Notes: a model not told the origin generated them from the letters alone. A DNA stretch of 64,000 nt from Hymenobacter jeongseonensis (GCF_015694725.1 NZ_JADQDQ010000002.1:682001-746000), one strand, 5' to 3'; shown: positions 9,159-19,377, counted from the first letter of the stretch. A program made the numbers and translations.

Positions 9159-11639
9159 TTACCCGCCCTGCTTGCTGGCGCCGCCTTTCACGTCGTCGTT
9201 CGAGATGGATTTGCGCCGCTTGCCTTGCTGCTCCTGGCCAAACCGGTAGCCAAAGCTCACGCGAATGCCCCGCTGGAAGCCCCGAAACTCCTGCTGCTCG
9301 CTAAACGACGGGGTGCTCACCGTGGACCGATAGGCCCAGTAGGCGTTGAATGGGTTTGTGACGTTCACCGTTAGGTCGGCTTTGTCTTTCAGCAGGCCCT
9401 TTTTCACGCCCACGGAGTAGTAGAGGTTGGCGGCGCCCCGGCCTTGCAATTCGGGGCTGGGCAGCGAGGCGTAGGCAAACGCCTGCGCCGTGAGGCTCTT
9501 GGGGAGTTTGTACGAAGTATTGAAATTCAGGCCCGCCGTGAAGCCCGTGCGCTCGATGCCCAGCGTGGGGCTGCGGCGCACGATGTACTGCACATCGGGG
9601 CCGCCGCTGATGTCCCAGCCCTTGGCCGGCTTGGCCGACCCGTAGAAGTTGAGCTGGTAATAGGCGTTGGAGGCTACGTTGGCGTAGGTTTCTTCCGTCA
9701 CGCCCACCGTGGCGGTGGCCCGGCGCACGCTCTCGATGGCGTTGTCGGTGCGTCGCACCGAGGCCGACACGTTGAGTGAGCCCGCCTTGCCGTTGGTATT
9801 GAAGCTCAGCTCGTAGGAGTCAGTCAGCTCGGGGTTGAGGTTGGGGTTGCCGAAGGAAATATTCTGCGGGTCGCCCAGGTTGCGGAAGGGGTTCAGGTAA
9901 TAGATGTAGGGCCGGGTGATGCGGCGGCTGTAAGCCAGACGCAGGCTGTTCGATTCGCTGATGGCGTACTGGGCGTTGCCGTTGGGCAGCAGCGACACGT
10001 AGCTGCGCTCGAAACCCGAGTCCGTGGTCTGGAAGTCGGCCGATAAAGCCGTGCGCTCCAAGCGGCTGCCCAGGCTCACGTTGAGCTTTTTGCTGGGGGC
10101 AAACGAGTAAGTGGCGTAGGCCGCCTGCACGTTCTGGTCGTAGCTAAAGTCGGTGGAGCGGCCGGGCAGGCGCACAAAATCAGTGGTTTCGCCCCGGCGC
10201 AGGCCGTCCACGTCGGCCACGGAGCCGGTGCGCCGCCAAATGGCCTTGAGGCCTGTTTCCAAGGTTTGCTTCTCACCAAAAGGCTGCACAAAGTCGGTCT
10301 GGAAGGTGTATTCCGAGCCGGGCGTGCGGCCGCGGCTGCGCTCGCGGTAGTTGGCCTGCCCGCTTTCCAGCGGCACCGTCGAGTTGTCGAACTGGTCGTA
10401 GTCGTAGCCGAAGGTGTTGTCGTTGCGCGAATACTGGCCCAGCACGCTCCATTCACGGCGGGCCTGGGCAAAGGTCTGGGTGTAAGTGCCGGTCACCTCG
10501 GCGTTGAGGCCGCTGAACAGGTTGTCGGTGTTGCGGAAGAACAAGCTGTTTTGCGCGGCGTCGGGCGTCGCAAACCGGCTGGCCAACGAGTTGGTGCTCT
10601 CGCCGCCGTACCCGTTCAGCGAGCCGGCCAGCGAGAAGCTTTTGCGTTCGCTCACGTCGTAGTCGAGGCCCAGGCTGCCGTAGTAGAAGCCGCCGTTGTT
10701 GCGGCCCGCGCTGCTTTGCGTGAGAGTCGAGGCATCCAGCAGGCCGGTTCGCACCCGCTCAAACTCGTTGGGCCCGAACCAGCGCCCCACGCTGCCCGAC
10801 GAGGTAAAGCCGAATTTGCCCTTTTTGAAGTTGAGCGAGGCGTTGGTGTTGGCGCTCCGGTTGCCGCCCGATACGCCTACCCGGCCATTCACGCCGCGGT
10901 CCACCCCTTTTTTCAACACGATGTTGATGATGCCGGCCGTGCCCTCGCCATCGTACTTGGCCGGCGGCGTGGTGATGACTTCGACGCTCTTAATCTGGTC
11001 GGCCGGGATGCTTTTCAGGGCATCGGCCAGGTTGCTGGCCATTGTGGGCGAAGGCTTGTTGTTCACCAGGACTTTGAAGTTGCTAGAGCCACGCATTTGC
11101 ACGTTGCCGTCGCCGTCCACGGCCAGTAATGGGGCTTTGCGCAGCACATCGGCCGCGGTGCCGCCGGTGTTGGTCACGTCCTGCTCGGCGTTGTACACAA
11201 TGCGGTCGGGCCGCACTTCCACCACCGGCTTCGTGCCGATAACCAGCGCTTCATCGAGCGCGGTACCGGCCGTGGGCAGCCGAAACGTGCCAGCGTCGGT
11301 GGCCCCGGCTGTGATGGTGACGGCCCGCGTCTGGGTACCGTAGCCCACGTAGCTGATGCGCAGCCGGGCCGGGCCTGCCACGAGCTTGCTTAGGCTGAAG
11401 CGGCCGTTGTCGTCGGCCGCCACGCCCGTGATGGCCTTGTCGTTGGGCGCGGGGGGCAGCAGCACCACCGTGGCATAGGGCACCGGCTGGCGGTTCAGCG
11501 AGTCGAGCACCACGCCCGTGATGGAACCGGTACCGGCGGGCGGGGCCGCGGGCAAAGCCGGCTGTTGGGCCCAAACCGGTGAAGTGAAAGCAAGCGCGAC
11601 GAGCAAAAACGCCAACAGAAAGCGGTAGGAATAGGCCAT
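9159..11639 (-). CDS. TonB-dependent receptor with carboxypeptidase-regulatory prefix
   Basis: 826 residues from ATG 11639 with a signal peptide ending near VWAQQ. Residues about 35-120 form a carboxypeptidase-D regulatory-like domain (GSITGVVLDSLNRQPVPYAT), 130-240 a TonB plug (DVLRKAPLLAVDGDGNVQMRG and GTAGIINIVLKKG), and the rest an outer-membrane beta-barrel of the OMP_b-brl_3 type. Such receptors bind an outside ligand and import it using TonB energy. No SusD-like partner is adjacent, so this is probably not a glycan-uptake pair. The AraC-type gene upstream on the same strand might control it. Confidence 0.92.
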   Translation of the reverse strand: MAYSYRFLLAFLLVALAFTSPVWAQQPALPAAPPAGTGSITGVVLDSLNRQPVPYATVVLLPPAPNDKAITGVAADDNGRFSLSKLVAGPARLRISYVGYGTQTRAVTITAGATDAGTFRLPTAGTALDEALVIGTKPVVEVRPDRIVYNAEQDVTNTGGTAADVLRKAPLLAVDGDGNVQMRGSSNFKVLVNNKPSPTMASNLADALKSIPADQIKSVEVITTPPAKYDGEGTAGIINIVLKKGVDRGVNGRVGVSGGNRSANTNASLNFKKGKFGFTSSGSVGRWFGPNEFERVRTGLLDASTLTQSSAGRNNGGFYYGSLGLDYDVSERKSFSLAGSLNGYGGESTNSLASRFATPDAAQNSLFFRNTDNLFSGLNAEVTGTYTQTFAQARREWSVLGQYSRNDNTFGYDYDQFDNSTVPLESGQANYRERSRGRTPGSEYTFQTDFVQPFGEKQTLETGLKAIWRRTGSVADVDGLRRGETTDFVRLPGRSTDFSYDQNVQAAYATYSFAPSKKLNVSLGSRLERTALSADFQTTDSGFERSYVSLLPNGNAQYAISESNSLRLAYSRRITRPYIYYLNPFRNLGDPQNISFGNPNLNPELTDSYELSFNTNGKAGSLNVSASVRRTDNAIESVRRATATVGVTEETYANVASNAYYQLNFYGSAKPAKGWDISGGPDVQYIVRRSPTLGIERTGFTAGLNFNTSYKLPKSLTAQAFAYASLPSPELQGRGAANLYYSVGVKKGLLKDKADLTVNVTNPFNAYWAYRSTVSTPSFSEQQEFRGFQRGIRVSFGYRFGQEQQGKRRKSISNDDVKGGASKQGG

Positions 11640-11971
11640 GTGCAACAGAATGGGTAAAACAGGCTAAGTGAAAAGTGTTATTGAAAGAATAAAAAGTATT
11701 GTAAGGAGACTAGAATTAACCTCGTCGTTGCAGGAGGTGCGCTGTATCTTTTCTAGCCAGTTGCAAATCAAGCCGTCAGGTGATGCACCGCTATATATCG
11801 CAGCGATACCTTGAATTATTGTATCAATCCGATATTGAATTGAGTTGCAAATGCCAGCTAGCTCGGCTGCGAGTGTGTTGGGAGCGTCAAGGGTTGCTGG
11901 CAAATGCCGAGGCAAAGGTCGGCTCCTGCCCCGGGCATACCGCCCTGGTTTATGGTTTGAGGCGTCCCAAC
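11640..11971. other. Non-coding gap, 332 bases
   Basis: AT-richer than its surroundings and without a convincing gene. Short frames on both strands lack any recognisable domain. The stretch 11740-11760 contains TATCTTTT, a weak plus-strand -7-like box leading to nothing. The right end (11900-11971) lies just past the AraC-type gene's stop. It probably holds the promoter of the TonB receptor, but no TAnnTTTG box could be placed with confidence. Confidence 0.5.
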
Positions 11972-13270
11972 CTATGATTTGGGCCGTGTCACTTCGCTGG
12001 GCGGGTAGCCCGTCAGCTTCTTAAACACCCGGTTAAAGGTTGACTTTGAGTTGAAGCCGCTCTCCAGGGCCACGCCCACCAACGAGAAATGCGCAAAGCG
12101 CGGGTCTGCCAACTTGCGCTGGGCCTCGGCCACCCGGTAGCTGTTCACAAAGTCGTTGAAATTCTGCCCGCAGCCCGCGTTGATGACTTTCGACAGAAAG
12201 CCGGGGTTGGTACCCAGGCGCTGGGCCAAGTCGGTCAGGGTCAATTCAGGGGCCAGCCAAAGCTGCTCCGCATCCATGCAGGCCAGTAGCTGTGCTCGTA
12301 GCGGTTCCAGGGCCACTGGCAACGGAGTTGCAGCGCGCGCCGCAAGCCCATGCTCAGCGGGTCCAGACGCCGGCAACGCGGATTCGGCATCAAATGGCAC
12401 GGGCACCAGGCCGCCGGCGTGCCCAGCGGCGGGTTCCATCGGCCAATTGGGGTTCGCAGTGCCCGGCCTGGAAGCTACCACGCGCATCCCCAACCGCGGC
12501 ATCGGGCCGGTGGCGGCGTAGCTAGCTTGCAGCCCAACCACCGCCAGTCCAAACACCAGCGCGCCGCGCACGGCAAAGCCGTACCAAATTTCGGGGTTAT
12601 TGAACGGGCCAAACCAGGCATCGAGCGCCACAAAGCTCAGGCCCAGCCCAAACCCGACTATTAGCACGAGCAGCAAAGGGCGCTGGTTAAGAAAGCGGGG
12701 CCGCTCGGCGTCCGAGTAATGGGCAGCCAAGTGCTGCTGGTAGCGGCGGTAGTCGTCCAGCGTCTTAAACCCATAGAGCAAAAGCGACACGTAGCAAACC
12801 AAGGCCAGCGGCGTTACCAGGTAATGCAGCAATTCGGCCGCCGTGCCCGGCCGGCCAAACGGCACCGCTCCTGCTCCGTGCTGGTAGCCCAGCCCCAGCA
12901 CGGCCACGCCCGCAAACAAGCCCACTTGCCCCAACCCCGGCAGCAGGTGCCGCCATGCCCCCGGCTGCCGCAGCGCGGGGTTGGCCAGCACCCGAAAGTA
13001 GAGGTAGCACACCGGCGCCAGCAGTAGTTCGGCTGGCCACGGCACGTAGAGCGGGCCGGGCACGGCGGGGTCGATGGGATTGACGCACCAGCCCGCCGCG
13101 CTGAGCAGGCATTGCGCCAGCAGGAAAGTGGGCACCAACAGCCCCAACGCCAGCAGCAGCCCCGGCACGGCCCGACGCCGGCCGGCACTGAACCCCAGCA
13201 GCACCGCCAAGGCCGCCGCTGGCCCAGCCATGGGCAACAGGAAAACGGAGGAGAACAAAGGAAACAACAT
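11972..13270 (-). CDS. AraC-family regulator with N-terminal membrane sensor
   Basis: About 432 residues from ATG 13270 (an upstream TTG would add 12). Roughly seven hydrophobic segments occupy residues 1-250. The C-terminal 100 residues are an AraC-type double helix-turn-helix: LTLTDLAQRLGTNPGFLSKV and later ALESGFNSKSTFNRVFKKLT ending GYPPSEVTRP. The layout suggests a one-component membrane-bound regulator that senses a signal directly. It precedes the TonB receptor on the same strand, a plausible target. Confidence 0.9.
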   Translation of the reverse strand: MLFPLFSSVFLLPMAGPAAALAVLLGFSAGRRRAVPGLLLALGLLVPTFLLAQCLLSAAGWCVNPIDPAVPGPLYVPWPAELLLAPVCYLYFRVLANPALRQPGAWRHLLPGLGQVGLFAGVAVLGLGYQHGAGAVPFGRPGTAAELLHYLVTPLALVCYVSLLLYGFKTLDDYRRYQQHLAAHYSDAERPRFLNQRPLLLVLIVGFGLGLSFVALDAWFGPFNNPEIWYGFAVRGALVFGLAVVGLQASYAATGPMPRLGMRVVASRPGTANPNWPMEPAAGHAGGLVPVPFDAESALPASGPAEHGLAARAATPLPVALEPLRAQLLACMDAEQLWLAPELTLTDLAQRLGTNPGFLSKVINAGCGQNFNDFVNSYRVAEAQRKLADPRFAHFSLVGVALESGFNSKSTFNRVFKKLTGYPPSEVTRPKS

Positions 13271-13350
13271 CACGGGCCGGGTGCGCCGCCAACGGCCACC
13301 CGGCAAAGGAACTGCCCGGCGGCGAATCGGCGGTGTTTAAGCCCGAGAAT

Positions 13351-13382
13351 TTGCGCGGCGGGAACCGCAGGCCCTACCTTCA
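13351..13382 (+). promoter_or_regulatory. Candidate promoter of the DEDDy exonuclease gene
   Basis: TTG at 13351-13353 and TACCTTCA at 13375-13382, 21 bases apart, fit the Bacteroidota TTG-N17-23-TAnnTTTG pattern. The start codon follows 24 bases later. Confidence 0.5.
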
Positions 13383-13406
13383 TATCCGCTCTCCTCTGCC
13401 CCTGCC

Positions 13407-14243
13407 ATGAACATCCTCCGCAACGTTGACCTGACCCGCGTTTTCTTTGTTGACATCGAAACCGTGCCCGGCCACGCTACCCACGCCGAACTGCCGGCGG
13501 CGCACCAGTCGCTCTGGAAGAAATTCTGCGAGAAGCGCCACGCCCGCGAGCTGGCCGACGGCCAGTCGCACGAAGAGCTGTTTGCCAACGGCGGCCTCTA
13601 CGCCGAGTTCGGCAAGATTGTGTGCATCTCGGTGGGCAAATTCTACCAGCGCGCCGACGAGACGCTCGAGTTCAAGGTAAAGTCCTTTGCCAGCGACGAC
13701 GAGTGCGAGGTGCTACGGGGCTTTGCCCGGGCCCTGGGCGAGGCCAAACCCTACGGCACCAAGCTGCCCACTGCCACCACCACCCGGCAGCACGACGACG
13801 CCAAACGCATCGGCCATTACCTCTGCGCCCATAACGGCCGGGAGTTCGACTACGGCTACCTGGGCCGGCGCATGCTGATTTGCGGACAGGCCATTCCGAC
13901 CATGCTCGACATTGCGGGCTACAAAGGCTGGGACTTACCCCACCTGCTCGACACCATGGACCTTTGGAAATTCGGGGACTTCAAGGGCACCATTTCCCTG
14001 GCCCTGCTGGCCGGCGTATTCGGCATTCCCTCACCCAAAGACGATATCGACGGCTCGCAGGTAGGCCACACGTACTGGACGGAAAAAGACCTCAAGCGCA
14101 TCGTCACCTACTGCGAGAAGGACGTCATCACCACGGCTCGTGTGTTTCTGCACTACCTCGGCCAGCAAGCGCTGTGGCCCGAAGTGCAGCTCACGCACAT
14201 GCCCTGGCCCGCGGTGCCCCTGATGCGCATTGCGGCGGTTTAA
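13407..14243 (+). CDS. PolB-like 3'-5' exonuclease (DEDDy)
   Basis: 278 residues. The three exonuclease motifs are visible: Exo I FFVDIETVPG with D16 and E18, Exo II in AHNGREFDYGYLGRRML, and Exo III YCEKDVIT with the tyrosine four residues before the aspartate, giving the DEDDy type. It resembles the stand-alone predicted 3'-5' exonuclease related to the proofreading domain of family B DNA polymerases. The biological substrate (DNA or RNA) cannot be told from sequence. Transcribed divergently from the AraC-type gene. Confidence 0.9.
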   Translation: MNILRNVDLTRVFFVDIETVPGHATHAELPAAHQSLWKKFCEKRHARELADGQSHEELFANGGLYAEFGKIVCISVGKFYQRADETLEFKVKSFASDDECEVLRGFARALGEAKPYGTKLPTATTTRQHDDAKRIGHYLCAHNGREFDYGYLGRRMLICGQAIPTMLDIAGYKGWDLPHLLDTMDLWKFGDFKGTISLALLAGVFGIPSPKDDIDGSQVGHTYWTEKDLKRIVTYCEKDVITTARVFLHYLGQQALWPEVQLTHMPWPAVPLMRIAAV

Positions 14244-14272
14244 AGCGTCGTTAGCACCCTCTTCTTTTTACA

Positions 14273-14306
14273 TAGAAAGGGCCGCCCGGTGGGTGGTCCT
14301 TTCTGT
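14273..14306 (+). terminator. Probable terminator after the exonuclease gene
   Basis: AGAAAGGGCCGCCC and GGGTGGTCCTTTCT form a stem with G-T pairs. The T-run is poor, so the call is tentative. Confidence 0.5.
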
Positions 14307-14450
14307 GGGCCTGACTGCGAGTTTTGTAATAACACCCACGAGCATTTAATATGATTTAACCACTTTTACATTGAATTAACCTGCCCAAATTCGGGGCTTT
14401 TTTCGTATATTTAGTAGTCCTCCGTCCTACTATTTTATATATTAAAAGCC

Positions 14451-16556
14451 ATGCAGAATATCTTATACTTGCATTTATTCGTGCCCTGCCTACAGGTGCT
14501 GCGGATATTCTGGACCCAGAAAGCCGTGCCCACCACCGGGCTACTTTTCTGCCTGCTCACGGGGTTTGCCCAGCCGGCTGCGGCCGACGCGGGCTTCTAC
14601 AAAGACTTCGTCATCATCAACGGAACGACTTACTACACCATAACGACGCCGTGCAATGGCCCGGCCTGCCCGCGGCCATTTAGCGGGCTGCGCAACATTG
14701 GCAGCTTCGACCGTGGGTCGGGACAGTTGCGGCTGGGCGCCGAAGCCAACACCTTCAATACCAACGGGGACGACGTGCAATCGGTGCAATTATTCTACCG
14801 GGTGTACGCGGAAAATGATGCCCCTGGAACGTTTGTGCCGCTGAACCTGGAATTTCAAGCGGCCGGCGCTGATGGCAGCCTCAACAACAAGCGGTGGACC
14901 AACACCACCACCAGCCCCAACCTGCTGGCCGCCACCAGCGGCCCCGGCCGCTACGTGCTGGAGCTGTACTTCCAGGGCACCGTGATAGCCGGTAACGGCG
15001 CCGCCGACTACGACATTTTCGACCGCGCCCGAAACAACACCACCTACACCACTACCTTCGACGTGACCGGCAGCGTGCCGGTGCAGTGGCTGGGCACCAC
15101 CAACGACAACTGGTTCACGGCCTCCAACTGGTCGACGGGCACAGTGCCTACCGCGACTACTGACGTCACCGTTGGCTACTTCCAAGGCGGGCGCTACCCC
15201 ACCATCCGCAGCGGCGTGGCCCAAGTCCGGACCCTGCGCATTGAGGGCAACAACGGGGTGATGGGAGCGCGCAATTTTCTGCAAGGCGGGGAGTTGCGCG
15301 TGTTTGGCGACTTCCAAGACCCGCACGGTGGTTTTGGGCAAACCGGCGGCGTATTTACACTGGCCGGCGGCACCCAAACCTTCGACGGAGCCGTCTTTCG
15401 CAGCATCCGAATCCAGGGCGGGGGCACCAAAACCCTCACCAACCGCATGGAAGTCACCAACCGCCTCACGTTTGCCGAGCCGGGCGGCGTCCTCGTCACC
15501 CGCACCGACAATTCCATTCTCTACAACGTCGACTTGGGCACCAGTGCGCAGGTAGAGGGCGAAAACGAGGACAATTACGTGCTGGGCATCCTGCGCGCCC
15601 CCGACCGCCGGCTTGAGCGCTTCGAAACCAATTCCTTCGGCAACATCGGCATCAGCCTGATGGCGGAAGGCGGCAGCCCGGGCACTACGCTGGTCACGCG
15701 CCTCACCGGCTTCGTGTACAACGGCGCGGGCAACAGCGTCAGCGTCAAACGGAGCTTCGCCTTCACGCCCGCCAACCCCGACAACCTGGACTTCACCCTG
15801 GGCTTTCGCTATCTGACCGGGGAGCTGAACGGCATTCTGGAAAGCAACCTGGTCTTGTTCCGTTCGCTTACGGGCGGAACGCCGTTCCAGAACCTGTCGG
15901 CCACCACCGTGGCCAGCAATGTGCTCATACGCCGCAATATTCCTGGCACGCTAGCGGCCGTTTTCACCCTCGGCGACCGCACCGTGCCGCTGCCAGTGAC
16001 GCTGACTCACTTTACCGCCGTGGCCCAGGGCCCGGATGCTGTCCTGACCTGGGCCACCGCCCAGGAAACCAACAGCCAGGGCTTCGACGTCCAGGCCTCC
16101 GACGATGGCACCACCTTCCGCAAGCTGGCCTTTATGCCCTCCGCCACGCCAAACAGCAGCTCCGCTCGCACCTACCAGTACCGCGATGCCGAGGCCAACA
16201 AGCCCGGCGTACGCTATTACCGCTTGCGGCAAATCGACCTCGACGGCCAAGAGTATTTCTACGGTCCGAAATCCGTCGCCTTCGGCGCGCCCGCGGCAGT
16301 GGCGCTGCGGGCCTACCCCAATCCATTTGCTTCCACCGTCACCCTCGACCTGCAAACCACCGCCGCCGGCCCGGCCACGGTGAGCTTGCTCGACGAAGTG
16401 GGCCGCCGAGTGCGCCGTTCGCAGCCGACGCTGCCCGCGGGCACCTCCAGCCTGCAACTCGCGGAACTGCAAGGCTTATCCCCCGGCCTCTACGTGGTGC
16501 AGGTACGCTACCACAACGGCCAAACCCGGCACCTGCGGTTATCAAAAGAGCAATGA
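14451..16556 (+). CDS. Secreted protein with type IX sorting domain
   Basis: 701 residues. A long N-terminal region with a hydrophobic stretch (TTGLLFCLLTGFAQPAAADA, about 25-46) probably acts as signal peptide; no internal Met offers a shorter start. The middle (about 210-500) is beta-rich and repetitive, with a stretch resembling outer-surface filamentous proteins (LPVTLTHFTAVAQGPDAVLT just before the end region). The C-terminal 80 residues match the type A sorting domain: LRAYPNPFASTVTLDL, then LSPGLYVVQVRYHNG and a basic end. It should be exported across the outer membrane by the type IX system, whose PorU and PorV are encoded at 48-54 kb. Function unknown. Confidence 0.88.
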   Translation: MQNILYLHLFVPCLQVLRIFWTQKAVPTTGLLFCLLTGFAQPAAADAGFYKDFVIINGTTYYTITTPCNGPACPRPFSGLRNIGSFDRGSGQLRLGAEANTFNTNGDDVQSVQLFYRVYAENDAPGTFVPLNLEFQAAGADGSLNNKRWTNTTTSPNLLAATSGPGRYVLELYFQGTVIAGNGAADYDIFDRARNNTTYTTTFDVTGSVPVQWLGTTNDNWFTASNWSTGTVPTATTDVTVGYFQGGRYPTIRSGVAQVRTLRIEGNNGVMGARNFLQGGELRVFGDFQDPHGGFGQTGGVFTLAGGTQTFDGAVFRSIRIQGGGTKTLTNRMEVTNRLTFAEPGGVLVTRTDNSILYNVDLGTSAQVEGENEDNYVLGILRAPDRRLERFETNSFGNIGISLMAEGGSPGTTLVTRLTGFVYNGAGNSVSVKRSFAFTPANPDNLDFTLGFRYLTGELNGILESNLVLFRSLTGGTPFQNLSATTVASNVLIRRNIPGTLAAVFTLGDRTVPLPVTLTHFTAVAQGPDAVLTWATAQETNSQGFDVQASDDGTTFRKLAFMPSATPNSSSARTYQYRDAEANKPGVRYYRLRQIDLDGQEYFYGPKSVAFGAPAAVALRAYPNPFASTVTLDLQTTAAGPATVSLLDEVGRRVRRSQPTLPAGTSSLQLAELQGLSPGLYVVQVRYHNGQTRHLRLSKEQ

Positions 16557-16576
16557 GGCGCATTTACGACGCTCAG

Positions 16577-16608
16577 AAAAAAGCCCCGTGCCCTGCCCGG
16601 GGCTTTTT
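16577..16608 (+). terminator. Rho-independent terminator
   Basis: AAAAAAGCCCCG, loop, CGGGGCTTTTT just after the first sorting-domain protein. Strong stem with a T-run. Confidence 0.85.
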
Positions 16609-16787
16609 GCGTTTGCCACCGCTCCGCGATGGCGCGCCTATCGAGGGCCGATGCGGCGCCGGCCCTCGGACTGGCCCAAACCGAGCGGAGCCTCAACCCT
16701 GTTGAAATAAAGTTGGAGCAGCGCGCCCCGCGCCCAAGTATGGCCTTTACCTTTGGCGACAAACACTATAACGAAATCTGCCCAGGT

Positions 16788-19355
16788 ATGCGCCTTTTCT
16801 ACACCCTTTTGGTAACGACTCTGTGGTGCTGGGCCGGCTGGCAGTGCGCCGCCCAGCAGCTGGACCCCAGCTTTGCGCCCAGCACGCTCACGGGCCCTGG
16901 CAACGGCATCTTCGCCGCCCTCAAGCAGCCCGACGGCAAGGTGCTCATTTCCGGAAGTTTTCAGCTGATGAACGGGCAGGCTTCGCCGCGGGTGGCGCGG
17001 CTCAATGCCGACGGCAGCCCCGACCTGACATTTCGGGCCCAGGCCGGCAGCGGCCCCAACGGCAACATTACGGCGCTGGCGCTGCAGCCCGACGGCAAGA
17101 TTCTGCTCGGCGCCGAACATTACCTGACCAGTTACAACGGCGCGCCCGCCCAGAGCCTTCTGCGGCTTAATGCCAATGGCAGCCTGGATACCTCGTTCGG
17201 CTCGGGCGGCACCGGCTGGCTGAACGGCGCCATCAGCAGCATTGCCGTGCAGGCAGATGGCCACATCCTGGTGGGCGGCGAGCTGCGCGCCCAGTTCAAC
17301 GGCCAGCCTACCAAGGGCCTCATTCGGCTGCTGCCCGATGGCCGGCCCGACGCCAGCTTCTCGACTGGCAGCGGCTTTGTTAATTCGACGAGGTCCTATG
17401 GCGAAGTGCGAAGAATCATCGTGCAGCCCGATGGCCACATTGTGGCGGCCGGGCAATTTGATAAGGTGGACGGGCAGGCTAGCACGGCCATCGTCCGCCT
17501 CATGCCCACCGGTGCCCGCGATGCTTCGTTTGCTTCGCCCCTCGTCGACAATGCCTTAGTATCCGACATGCTGCGGCAGCCCGACGGCAAAATCCTCGTC
17601 GGAGGCAACACGCTGATGGGACCTGCCAACGGAGCCAGCATGGTGGCCCGCCTGCTGCCAACCGGCGCCCTCGACCCCGCTTTTTCCAGCGTTTCGTTCA
17701 GCGGCGCGGTCCTGGGCCTCGGCCTGCGGGCCGATGGCAGTGTGCTGGTTTCGGGTGCGTTCAACGTTTTTGGCGGGCTCAACCGAAATGGCCTGGCCCG
17801 GTTGAGCCCGGCCGGCACGGTCGATGCCACTTTTGCGACCAATGGCGGTGCTTACGCCATCATGAATGTTGTAGAGCTCACCAATGGCAACTACCTGGCC
17901 GCTGGCTTTTTCACCGATTTTGGCGGGGTGAGCAACAGCGGCTTAGCGCGCCTGCTGCCTAATGGAACGGCCGACGCCACCTATTCCCTACTGCTGGAGA
18001 CCATCGCCAATGCCAAGATTACGCCGCAAAACAACGGCCAGCTCGTGCTGAGTGCCCCCCAAACCACCTTCTTTAACGGGCGGGACGTGAGCAGCCAGAG
18101 CTTTCTGAACTTTCACCGCATCAACGCCAACGGCACCTACAACTCGCCGCTAACACTTCCGCCCGGCTCTCCCCGCCCCAATGGTGGCGAATATTCTTAT
18201 ACCGCCTTCCCGCAGGCCGACGGCACGTTCTACGCCACGTATCAAAACACCGACAGTACCGTGGTGGTGCGCCGCATCCTGGCCGATGGCACTTTCGACC
18301 CGGCTTTTGCCGCAACGGTTCTGCAGTGGAAATACCAGTATCCATTGCTGGGGGCCAGCGTCGCGGTGCATCCGGGCGGCGGCCTGCTGGTGGCTGGCGA
18401 CTTCTATCGGGTGAATGGCCAGCCTCGGAAAATGCTGGCCCGCTTGCAGGCCGATGGCACGCTGAACACGCAGTTTGCGCCGCCGACTTCCGCCGTGTGG
18501 CAGGTGCCAACAGTGGGCACCGGCAATACGGCCGGCTTCCGGCAGCCCCTGGGCTTGGCCAATGGCCAGACCTTGGTGCTGTGGAACGATGCCACCCGCA
18601 GCTACATAGCACGCCTTAGCCTAAACGGCACCGTCGACAATACCTTTTCGATTGGCACGGGGGGCGGCCCAAACTCGTTGTTCAACATCTTGCCCTTAGC
18701 CGGGGGTAAAATTCTGGTTAACGGCGATTTCACCTCTTTCAATGGCCATGCCGCGCCCTTTGGCCTGCTCCGGCTGCTGCCAAACGGCACCCCCGACGCG
18801 AACTTCACGGCGGCCAACGCCGCTTCGACTTTCGCCGAGCAGCCCGATGGTAAGCTGACGGTAGTAGGCCCCGGCGCCACGGCGCAAACCCAACGCCTAG
18901 CTCGCTTCACCGCCACCGGCAGCCTCGACCCGACTTTTCAGCCCGTAGTGGTCGGGAATGAATCGTTCTCGCCCGCGGCAACGGCGGTTTGTCTGCAGCC
19001 GGGCACCAATGCCATGATACTCAGCGGCGACTTCACCAGCGTAGCCGGCCAGCCGCGCTTCGGGCTGGCCCGCCTCATCAACACAGTCTTGGCTACGCGC
19101 GGAGCCGCTACTCCTCCCCTGGTTGAGGCATTTCCCAACCCAACGCATGGCTGGCTGCAGCTACGCCTGTCTGCCCCCCCCACGGGCCCGCTCACCCTCA
19201 CCGACCTGCAGGGCCGGGTGATACGGCGCTGGCTGCCGGCGCAGGTAGGAGCTGGCGTGTCGGTAGCCGGGCTGGCCCCGGGCATCTATGTGCTTCGCAT
19301 CTCCACAGCCGCTGGCACCAGCCAGCAGCGTATTGCCGTAGCGCCGCCGCAGTAG
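16788..19355 (+). CDS. Delta-60 repeat protein with type IX sorting domain
   Basis: 855 residues from ATG 16788, chosen because it starts a signal peptide (MRLFYTLLVTTLWCWAGW, cleavage near CAAQQ); upstream in-frame codons lack one. About 14 delta-60 repeats of 45-60 residues fill residues 25-775, each like ALQPDGKILLG followed by ARLNADGSPDLTF; at least one (near 430) is degenerate. Such repeats probably fold as a beta-propeller or solenoid on the cell surface. The last 80 residues are a type A sorting domain (VEAFPNPTHGWLQLRL, LAPGIYVLRIST). Exported by type IX secretion; binding role inferred only from the repeat type. Confidence 0.9.
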   Translation: MRLFYTLLVTTLWCWAGWQCAAQQLDPSFAPSTLTGPGNGIFAALKQPDGKVLISGSFQLMNGQASPRVARLNADGSPDLTFRAQAGSGPNGNITALALQPDGKILLGAEHYLTSYNGAPAQSLLRLNANGSLDTSFGSGGTGWLNGAISSIAVQADGHILVGGELRAQFNGQPTKGLIRLLPDGRPDASFSTGSGFVNSTRSYGEVRRIIVQPDGHIVAAGQFDKVDGQASTAIVRLMPTGARDASFASPLVDNALVSDMLRQPDGKILVGGNTLMGPANGASMVARLLPTGALDPAFSSVSFSGAVLGLGLRADGSVLVSGAFNVFGGLNRNGLARLSPAGTVDATFATNGGAYAIMNVVELTNGNYLAAGFFTDFGGVSNSGLARLLPNGTADATYSLLLETIANAKITPQNNGQLVLSAPQTTFFNGRDVSSQSFLNFHRINANGTYNSPLTLPPGSPRPNGGEYSYTAFPQADGTFYATYQNTDSTVVVRRILADGTFDPAFAATVLQWKYQYPLLGASVAVHPGGGLLVAGDFYRVNGQPRKMLARLQADGTLNTQFAPPTSAVWQVPTVGTGNTAGFRQPLGLANGQTLVLWNDATRSYIARLSLNGTVDNTFSIGTGGGPNSLFNILPLAGGKILVNGDFTSFNGHAAPFGLLRLLPNGTPDANFTAANAASTFAEQPDGKLTVVGPGATAQTQRLARFTATGSLDPTFQPVVVGNESFSPAATAVCLQPGTNAMILSGDFTSVAGQPRFGLARLINTVLATRGAATPPLVEAFPNPTHGWLQLRLSAPPTGPLTLTDLQGRVIRRWLPAQVGAGVSVAGLAPGIYVLRISTAAGTSQQRIAVAPPQ

Positions 19356-19377
19356 CCGCACGAACGCGCCGGATAAG

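Noticed and set aside
11664-11977. Two short overlapping frames on opposite strands in the gap after the TonB receptor
   Set aside because: Neither has a domain, a promoter box or a plausible start, and they overlap each other.
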